A stretch of 64,000 bases of DNA from AEGEAN-183 sp964614345 (GTDB lineage Bacteria; Pseudomonadota; Gammaproteobacteria; Magnimaribacterales; Magnimaribacteraceae). Positions within the stretch are counted from its first letter, which is position 1, and every line of letters starts with the position of its first letter. The notes under the pieces were generated by a model. That model was not told where the DNA came from, made no database searches, and saw only the letters and a program-made list of their open reading frames with translations. The stretch lies in assembly GCA_964614345.1 (NCBI GenBank), contig CAZTLP010000001.1, positions 25,929 to 89,928 on the forward strand, read 5' to 3'. Both the position numbers and the translations under genes were made by a program. This document shows positions 58,529 through 64,000 of the stretch, piece after piece.

Positions 58529-59551
58529 ATGAAAGAAAAAAATAAAATAAAAGTTGGCGTGATTGGAGCTTCAGGATTTACAGGGGAGGTTTTAACCAGC
58601 CTACTTTTTAATCACTCTCAAGTTGAAACCATAGCGCTTAGCTCGAGACAACTTGAAGGAAGAAATGTAACGGATGTTTTTAAACATTTAAGTATAAAAA
58701 GTGATTTAAAATTTACTTCCCCAGAAGACGATACTTTTAATCGGTGTCATGCAGTTTTTCTTTGCACTCCTCATGGAAAATCCATGAATATAAGTCAAAA
58801 TTTTTTAAAGAAGAAAATTAAAGTAATTGATCTATCAGCAGATTTCAGGCTTAAACAGGCAGAAGTTTGGAATAAATGGTATGGCACACAACACAGTAAT
58901 CCAGAACTTCTTTCCGAGTCTGTTTATGGATTACCCGAGTTAAATAAGGAAGATATAAGAGTAGCTAATTTAGTTGCAGTTCCTGGTTGTTATCCTACTG
59001 TTAGTTTAATTTCCATACTTCCAAGTCTACATCTAGGACAAAAAATTAAGAGCATAACCATTGACGCCAAGTCAGGTATGAGTGGAGCAGGAAGATCATC
59101 TGTTGATAATCATTTAGAAAAAGAAATGCCTAATAATTTTAGGCTTTATGGGGAGAAAGGTCATCGACACTACCCAGAAATTAAACAGGTTGTGGATTCT
59201 CTTTCTGAAGAAAATATTAACTTAACCTTTACAGTGCAATTACTTCCAATTATGAGAGGCATTTATTCGACTACTTATATTAATTTTGAGGGGGCCCTTA
59301 GATCTGACATGGTTCAAATTTATCAGGAATACTACAACCCTTTAATAAATATTACAGTTATTGATAAACCACCTGATCTATTGGATGTAGTGGGTACTAA
59401 TGACTGCAAATTATTTTTACAAACTACAACAACGGATAATCAGATTTTGGTTACAGCTTGCATAGATAATCTAATCAAGGGTGCTGCCGGTCAAGCTTTA
59501 GAGTGCTTTAACTTAATGTTTAACTTTGAACAGAATACAGGATTAAATTAG
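58529..59551 (+). CDS. argC: N-acetyl-gamma-glutamyl-phosphate reductase
   Basis: ArgC is the NADPH-dependent third step of arginine synthesis. From ATG 58529 it has 340 residues. Motifs are the Rossmann G-A-S-G-F-T-G, S-A-D-F-R-L, the catalytic Cys in V-P-G-C-Y-P-T, and P-I-M-R-G near the C-terminal part. With argH at the other end of the window it shows arginine synthesis in this genome. erpA follows 9 nt on. The earlier ATG at 58490 lies inside the -10 box. Confidence 0.95.
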   Translation: MKEKNKIKVGVIGASGFTGEVLTSLLFNHSQVETIALSSRQLEGRNVTDVFKHLSIKSDLKFTSPEDDTFNRCHAVFLCTPHGKSMNISQNFLKKKIKVIDLSADFRLKQAEVWNKWYGTQHSNPELLSESVYGLPELNKEDIRVANLVAVPGCYPTVSLISILPSLHLGQKIKSITIDAKSGMSGAGRSSVDNHLEKEMPNNFRLYGEKGHRHYPEIKQVVDSLSEENINLTFTVQLLPIMRGIYSTTYINFEGALRSDMVQIYQEYYNPLINITVIDKPPDLLDVVGTNDCKLFLQTTTTDNQILVTACIDNLIKGAAGQALECFNLMFNFEQNTGLN

Positions 59552-59560
59552 AATTCAATC

Positions 59561-59908
59561 ATGGTAGATACTTTTGATCCCTCAACTTTAAAGCTTAGCG
59601 ATGGAGCAGTTAAGAAAATACACTCTCTTTCTGATCCTGATAAAAATCAAGAAATTAATCTAAGAGTTTATGTAACTGGGGGGGGCTGCTCTGGATTTCA
59701 ATATGGTTTCTCGTTTGATCATGAAGTTGATGTAGAAGATACATGTGTTTCAAAAGATGGAGCGAACTTAATTATTGACCCTCTAAGTCTTCAATACCTG
59801 GCGGGTTCAACTATAGATTACACAGAGGATTTAGCAGGTTCTAAGTTTATTGTAAAAAATCCAAATGCAACTACCACATGTGGCTGTGGGGAATCTTTTT
59901 CTATTTAA
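59561..59908 (+). CDS. erpA: Iron-sulfur cluster insertion protein ErpA
   Basis: ErpA is an A-type carrier that delivers Fe-S clusters to apo-proteins. At 115 residues it has the three cluster cysteines in G-G-G-C-S-G-F and the C-terminal T-C-G-C-G-E-S-F. The argC-erpA-anmK order is conserved in gammaproteobacteria. The stop codon interlocks with that of anmK in TTAA (59905-59908). Confidence 0.95.
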   Translation: MVDTFDPSTLKLSDGAVKKIHSLSDPDKNQEINLRVYVTGGGCSGFQYGFSFDHEVDVEDTCVSKDGANLIIDPLSLQYLAGSTIDYTEDLAGSKFIVKNPNATTTCGCGESFSI

Positions 59909-61014
59909 GTAACTTCCCAAATTTCTCCGAGCGAGATTTCTTCCTTGCTTCCAGTAATTTTTGAGAGATCAAATTTTGTTTTTTTTAGTCTTTCTTTTGC
60001 TAACCAAGCAAAGCAACAAGCCTCAAGAAAGTCGGCATCTATGCCAATTTCTGAAGTAGAGAAGATTTGATTCTCAACCAATTCTTCTAACCTTTTTACT
60101 AAAAATAAATTATGAATCCCTCCACCACATAGATATATGGGTTTCTTTTCAACCTTTAAATCTTTAAGTTCTTTAAATATTGTTTGAGCAGATAACTCAG
60201 TTAATGTTGCTTGGATATCTTCTGTAGAAACTTCACTAAACTCTGAAATTTTTTTATTAATCCATTTTAAATTGAAATAATCAGTTCCAGTACTCTTTGG
60301 AGGATGCTTGCTGAAGTAGTCGTCATTAAGCATTTCTTTCAGGAGATTAACCTCAACCTTTCCCGATGAAGCCCAAGCTCCTTCTGCATCGAAATCTCCT
60401 CTATTATTTGATCTTGACCATGTATCTATAAGGCAGTTTCCTGGCCCACAGTCATAGGCAATAATACTTTCAGTGGAGTCATTAAAGTAAGTCAAGTTAG
60501 AAATACCCCCTATATTGATGACTAATGCTTCAGAGACTTTATTTTTTTTAAGAATAAAGCTGTGAAAAAGAGGTGCGAGAGGGGCGCCTTGTCCTCCTGC
60601 GGCTATATCAGCTGTTCTGAAATCAGCCACAGTTTTTATATTAGTTATATGAGCTATCTCTTTGGGACTTCCTATTTGTAAAGAGAAGGGAGAAGGAGCA
60701 TTCGGTGCGTGTTTTATCGTTTGTCCATGACTGCCAATTGCTACTACGTCACAACTATCTATTTCAGCTTTTTGTAGTAATTTTTTAGCTGCATTTCCAA
60801 AAGCTTTTCCAAGTTCTAGATCTAATTTTTCAATTTCAACTTTAGATACTTTATCTTTGTTTACTTCATTAAAAATTCTGTCCTTTAAGGTTTCTTCTAT
60901 TGATGAAGAGCTAACTTCTAAAATTTCGAAGCTATTGTTATTAAAGTTGATTAATACAGAGTCAATAGAATCAACACTAGTACCTGACATCAAACCTATA
61001 TATAACTCTGTCAT
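59905..61014 (-). CDS. anmK: Anhydro-N-acetylmuramic acid kinase
   Basis: AnmK phosphorylates 1,6-anhydroMurNAc during peptidoglycan recycling. The ATP loop M-S-G-T-S-V-D-S-I-D is at the N-terminus (9-18), H-G-Q-T near 98, N-I-G-G-I-S-N-L near 185, and D-C-G-P-G-N follows. It has 369 residues. It overlaps the M23 peptidase stop by one base. Its presence fits the AmpG-like transporter elsewhere in the window. Confidence 0.95.
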   Translation of the reverse strand: MTELYIGLMSGTSVDSIDSVLINFNNNSFEILEVSSSSIEETLKDRIFNEVNKDKVSKVEIEKLDLELGKAFGNAAKKLLQKAEIDSCDVVAIGSHGQTIKHAPNAPSPFSLQIGSPKEIAHITNIKTVADFRTADIAAGGQGAPLAPLFHSFILKKNKVSEALVINIGGISNLTYFNDSTESIIAYDCGPGNCLIDTWSRSNNRGDFDAEGAWASSGKVEVNLLKEMLNDDYFSKHPPKSTGTDYFNLKWINKKISEFSEVSTEDIQATLTELSAQTIFKELKDLKVEKKPIYLCGGGIHNLFLVKRLEELVENQIFSTSEIGIDADFLEACCFAWLAKERLKKTKFDLSKITGSKEEISLGEIWEVT

Positions 61015-62351
61015 TATTTTGAAGCCAAAGAATTAGTTAAGACTTGAAAGTTTTTTAATGATGAAAGCATATTGTTTGCATGTTCAATGTATTCTTTCTT
61101 ATCACCCGCATTTATTGGTTCAGCATTTGGGAACTTAACTCTTAGAGGGTCAGTATGTTTTCCATTTACATGAAATTCATAATGTAAATGTGGTCCAGTA
61201 GCCAATCCACTACTTCCGACATAACCAATTGTTTGTCCTTGTGCAACTTTCTTCCCCTTTTTTATCCGTGTACTAAATTTTTGTAAATGACAATATCTCG
61301 TTGAATAGTCTTCAGAATGCTTAATTTCAATTTCATTACCGCAGCCATTTTTTACACCTGCAAAAAAAACTGTTCCGTCTCCTGTAGCTCTTACAGGTGA
61401 GCCTCTTTTAGCAGCATAATCAACTCCATTATGTGAACGTATAGTGTGTAGGATAGGGTGTTTCCTTTTCAGGTTATATTTTGAACTGATGTAGCTAAAC
61501 TTTACTGGAGATCTCAAAAAAGCTTTTTTAACATTTATTCCTTCAGGAGAAAAATATTCAGAAGTTCCATTTCTTAACTTATACCTTATGGCTGTGTGTT
61601 TTGTGTTCTGATTTAAAAATTCTGCAATTAAGATATCTCCATCAAGTTTTTTTTCTCCATTAACGAATACTTCTTCATAAATTAGGCTGTAAGAATCTCC
61701 AGGTCTAATATCATGTATAAAATCTATATCCCATCCAAATATATAAACCAAATCCATTATGACGCTATCTGGTAGATCTTTCTTAAGGCCATCTACATAA
61801 AGAGAATTATTAATTTCAACTTTCTTAAACACCAGAGATTTTTCTGTAAGTAATTCATATTCTTTGATTTTATAAGTTTCATTTATCCTCTGTGCACTAA
61901 CACCAGATTTGAAGTCTTTTATATAATTTAAAGATAAGACTTCATTCGATTCATCTATTTCAACTTCTAAGATTTTTCCTACTTTTATTTGCGCTAGTAA
62001 GTTATCTATATCAGAGTTGACTAAGGTAATAATATTTTTTTCGGTTACTCCAAGCCTTCTAAGTATTGAAAAAAGTGAGTCATTCCTTTTTATTTCTGCT
62101 TTTTTGAATTCAATGATTTTAGGAATTAATATATCTTTATTCACATTAGAGCCTAAATCTTCTATGGAAATTTTGTTGTAGAGTGATTCTTTAGAAGAAT
62201 TAGAGTCTAGTTCCATACTAGAAAAAAAGGCAATGGATAACAGCAGCGCAACTCCAATTGTAAGAAGGTATATATGCTTTCTCGGGTAAGTGGAAAGAAT
62301 AGGTTTTATCTGTTTAAAGGCTTTTCTTAACATAAGGTCAGACAAAAACAT
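61014..62351 (-). CDS. M23 family peptidoglycan endopeptidase (MepM-like)
   Basis: This 445-residue protein has an N-terminal membrane anchor (about 25-45), an OapA/LysM-like middle region, and a LytM domain at about 300-410 with H-N-G-V-D (metal His/Asp), and H-L-H-Y-E-F (active His and metal His). All LytM catalytic positions are present, so it is probably an active D,D-endopeptidase rather than an EnvC/NlpD activator. It is divergent from tyrS and cotranscribed with anmK, its usual partner. An in-frame ATG at 62333 is an alternative start. Confidence 0.92.
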   Translation of the reverse strand: MFLSDLMLRKAFKQIKPILSTYPRKHIYLLTIGVALLLSIAFFSSMELDSNSSKESLYNKISIEDLGSNVNKDILIPKIIEFKKAEIKRNDSLFSILRRLGVTEKNIITLVNSDIDNLLAQIKVGKILEVEIDESNEVLSLNYIKDFKSGVSAQRINETYKIKEYELLTEKSLVFKKVEINNSLYVDGLKKDLPDSVIMDLVYIFGWDIDFIHDIRPGDSYSLIYEEVFVNGEKKLDGDILIAEFLNQNTKHTAIRYKLRNGTSEYFSPEGINVKKAFLRSPVKFSYISSKYNLKRKHPILHTIRSHNGVDYAAKRGSPVRATGDGTVFFAGVKNGCGNEIEIKHSEDYSTRYCHLQKFSTRIKKGKKVAQGQTIGYVGSSGLATGPHLHYEFHVNGKHTDPLRVKFPNAEPINAGDKKEYIEHANNMLSSLKNFQVLTNSLASK

Positions 62352-62367
62352 TTAATACTAACTAATG

Positions 62368-62385
62368 TTAGATGCTTTCGTCTAA
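62368..62385. repeat. Inverted repeat between the M23 peptidase gene and tyrS
   Basis: TTAGATG-N4-CGTCTAA forms a 7-bp hairpin with one G-T pair. A second one, CTAAC-N4-GTTAG (62358-62371), overlaps its left arm. They lie in the 71-bp divergent space and could be regulatory, but nothing identifies the factor. Confidence 0.3.
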
Positions 62386-62422
62386 GATTAATTTCCTCAA
62401 CTAAGCTTATAATATATAAAAA

Positions 62423-63622
62423 ATGAAAGATTCTGACTTAGCACTATTATTGAGGGGAGTAGAGGAAATTGTTCCAAAACAGGAATTTCATAAGAAATTA
62501 GATGAAAATAGACCCCTAAGAGTTAAATTAGGTTTTGATCCTACAGCGCCTGATCTGCATTTAGGCCACACAGTAATATTAAATAAACTAAAACTTTTTC
62601 AAGATTTAGGTCATCAGGTAATTTTCTTGATTGGCGATTTTACAGGATTGGTGGGTGACCCTTCTGGAGTCAATGAAACCCGTCCAGTCTTAAATGAGAA
62701 GGAAATTAAAAAAAATGCTGAGACTTATGAGAGACAAGTATTCAAGATTCTTGATAAAAAGAAAACAGAGATCAGATTTAATTCTGAGTGGATGAATAAG
62801 TTCTCACCTGAAGACTTTATTAGACTCTCATCAGTTCAAACTGTAGCAAGAATGCTTGAAAGAGATGACTTCAGCAAAAGATATAGTGCTCAAAAACCCA
62901 TTTCAATACATGAATTTCTTTATCCTTTACTGCAAGGTTATGATTCAGTTGCTTTAGAGGCTGATATTGAACTTGGAGGAACAGACCAAAAATTTAATCT
63001 GCTTTTAGGGAGAGAAGTACAAAAGTTTTATGATAAAGAACCCCAGGTTGCTTTCACCCTGCCCTTATTAGAAGGCCTTGATGGAGTCAAGAAAATGTCA
63101 AAGTCTTTAGATAATTACATTGCTATTGAAGACAGTGCAGATGATATGTTTGGCAAAATCATGTCTATTTCAGATGTTTTGATGTGGAGATACTTCGAAT
63201 TGCTTAGTTTTTTAGCTGAGGAAGAAATCAAAGAGTTAAAAAAATCACAAAAAGAAGGCTCAAACCCAAGAGATATAAAGTTTTTACTGGCAGAAGAGAT
63301 AGTAAATAGATTTCATGGAGAAGGTTCAGGTAACAATGCTAAAAAAGAGTTTAAGTCTAGATTCCAAAAAGGAAATAATCCTTCAGACATAAAAGAAATT
63401 TCAATAAAACTTGAAGAAAAGTCCCTAAATTTAGCCAAAGTGCTTAAAGAAGCAAAAATGGTATCTAGTACCTCAGAAGCATTAAGGCTAATTAAGCAAG
63501 GTGGAGTTAGAATTGAAGGAGAAAAAATATTGGATTCAAAGCATGAAATTAATCTAAATTCTTCTCTTTTATACCAGGTTGGAAAGAGAAAGTTTCTTAA
63601 GATAAAGATTGCCAAAAAATAG
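62423..63622 (+). CDS. tyrS: Tyrosyl-tRNA synthetase
   Basis: This class I synthetase has 399 residues. The HIGH-type motif is H-L-G-H-T in P-D-L-H-L-G-H, the KMSKS motif is K-K-M-S-K-S, G-G-T-D-Q-K-F-N binds the substrate Tyr/ATP region, and an S4-type RNA-binding domain forms the C-terminus (about 335-395). The stop is 1 nt before the rrn -35 box. A TATAAT lies 9 nt before the ATG (62408-62413). Confidence 0.97.
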   Translation: MKDSDLALLLRGVEEIVPKQEFHKKLDENRPLRVKLGFDPTAPDLHLGHTVILNKLKLFQDLGHQVIFLIGDFTGLVGDPSGVNETRPVLNEKEIKKNAETYERQVFKILDKKKTEIRFNSEWMNKFSPEDFIRLSSVQTVARMLERDDFSKRYSAQKPISIHEFLYPLLQGYDSVALEADIELGGTDQKFNLLLGREVQKFYDKEPQVAFTLPLLEGLDGVKKMSKSLDNYIAIEDSADDMFGKIMSISDVLMWRYFELLSFLAEEEIKELKKSQKEGSNPRDIKFLLAEEIVNRFHGEGSGNNAKKEFKSRFQKGNNPSDIKEISIKLEEKSLNLAKVLKEAKMVSSTSEALRLIKQGGVRIEGEKILDSKHEINLNSSLLYQVGKRKFLKIKIAKK

Positions 63623-63623
63623 C

Positions 63624-63651
63624 TTTAAATAAGGGTTATTTGATGTATACT
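63624..63651 (+). promoter_or_regulatory. rRNA operon promoter (rrn P1-like)
   Basis: TTTAAA (63624-63629) and TATACT (63646-63651) are 16 nt apart. The discriminator GCGGCTCCC that follows is GC-rich, as in stringently controlled rrn P1 promoters. The -35 begins one base after the tyrS stop codon. No Fis site was searched upstream because that region is coding. Confidence 0.6.
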
Positions 63652-63655
63652 GCGG

Positions 63656-63720
63656 CTCCCTTTAGGTGATAAAGGGGGGTTCTTTAAAAATTAATAAAAA
63701 CAAGTAATTCGTGTGGGCGC
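63656..63720 (+). promoter_or_regulatory. rRNA leader antitermination region (boxB-boxA-boxC)
   Basis: The stem CCCTTTA-N5-TAAAGGG (63658-63676) is a boxB-like hairpin. It is followed by the boxA-like GTTCTTTAAAAA (63679-63690) and by GTGTGGGC (boxC, from about 63711). The spacing and order match the E. coli rrn leader, so Nus-factor-dependent antitermination is expected. GCGCCT-N5-AGGCGC follows at the end of boxC. Confidence 0.75.
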
Positions 63721-63819
63721 CTGTTTTAGGCGCACTTACCAACCAGTTAATATTTCTTGACTAGTTTAAGTTTTTTATTTTCTGGTTTTTTTTGTGTCTT
63801 AAAGACACATACTTCAATT

Positions 63820-64000
63820 TAATTGAAGAGTTTGATCATGGCTCAGATTGAACGCTGGCGGTAGGTTTTAAACATGCAAGTCGAGCGGTAACAGACATTT
63901 TGATTCAGCTTGCTGAATCTCGTGCTGACGAGCGGCGAACGGGTGAGTAACGCGTAGGAATCTGCCCAGTAGCGGGGGATAGCCCGAGGAAACTCGGATT
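63820..64000 (+). rRNA. rrs: 16S ribosomal RNA, 5' fragment
   Basis: The sequence AATTGAAGAG-TTTGATCATG-GCTCAG (from 63821) is the conserved start of 16S rRNA. AACGCTGGCGG, ATGCAAGTCGAGCGG and GGCGAACGGGTGAGTAACGCGTAGGAA follow at the normal spacing. About 180 bases are in view. The V1 region is gammaproteobacterial in type, but the species cannot be set by eye. The 5' end is approximate. It is oriented with tyrS, the order known from Pseudomonas. Confidence 0.97.

Noticed and set aside
1..64000. CRISPR arrays, insertion sequences, prophage or tRNA genes
   Set aside because: No spaced direct-repeat array, transposase/integrase-like mobile frame or tRNA cloverleaf was recognised. Repeats found are local and within or between single genes.

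Overview
This AT-rich window (well under 40% G+C by eye) comes from a compact gammaproteobacterial genome, most likely a free-living marine, oligotrophic type. The 16S start near the right edge, 6S RNA beside zapA/ygfA, the tatABC-ubiB-ubiE run, miaB-phoH-ybeY-corC-lnt, and argC-erpA-anmK-M23 peptidase-tyrS-rrn are all gammaproteobacterial gene orders. A SAR86-like affiliation is possible but cannot be settled from about 180 bases of 16S. Genes are packed with ATGA or 1-4 nt overlaps. No transposase, integrated phage, CRISPR array or tRNA gene was seen. One 100-N assembly gap (1031-1130) truncates dapF and lysA.

Layout. 1-6946 (minus): metK-ahcY-metF (SAM/methyl cycle), then argH-lptM-lysA-dapF-DUF484-xerC; the 48-codon lipoprotein gene lptM is easy to miss. 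7076-11755 (plus): tkt, pgk, class I fba, dtd. 11763-16187 (minus): DUF6279 lipoprotein, ubiE, ubiB, tatA, tatB, tatC. 16229-23539 (mostly plus): orn, DUF1820 (minus), miaB, phoH, ybeY, corC, lnt, an L,D-transpeptidase lipoprotein and a glutathione-peroxidase-like protein. 23587-29745: rpiA, ilvA, ygfA, 6S RNA, zapA, a TIGR02449-like coiled-coil protein, pepP, and a UbiH-family hydroxylase. 29738-36627: rpmE-rpmB-rpmG, priA, then nnr-tsaE-metallophosphoesterase-SDR.

36717-49248 is the most accessory-looking part. It holds a DUF7064-like protein, a luciferase-like flavin oxidoreductase and an AmpG-like MFS carrier in one run; a haloalkane-dehalogenase-family hydrolase; an RND/MMPL exporter with a predicted outer-membrane barrel and a LolA-like periplasmic protein; nitronate monooxygenase plus DUF1330; an alpha/beta hydrolase; and a Nudix plus MBL pair. 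49245-63622 returns to housekeeping: msrA, acs, a deoxynucleoside kinase, dksA, a PfkB kinase, mrcB with a downstream LpoP-like lipoprotein, thiD-thiE, argC, erpA, anmK, an M23 peptidase and tyrS. The rrn promoter, boxB/boxA/boxC leader and 16S start close the window.

The best candidates for something new are the three-gene RND-barrel-LolA-like export cassette, the Lys/Glu-rich duplicated tail on ribosomal protein L31, DksA with a CX4C zinc half-site and an H1-like tail, the LpoP-like lipoprotein coupled to mrcB, three convergent gene pairs whose stop codons interlock in a 4-bp palindrome, and several genes whose -10 box sits almost on the start codon (possible leaderless mRNAs).
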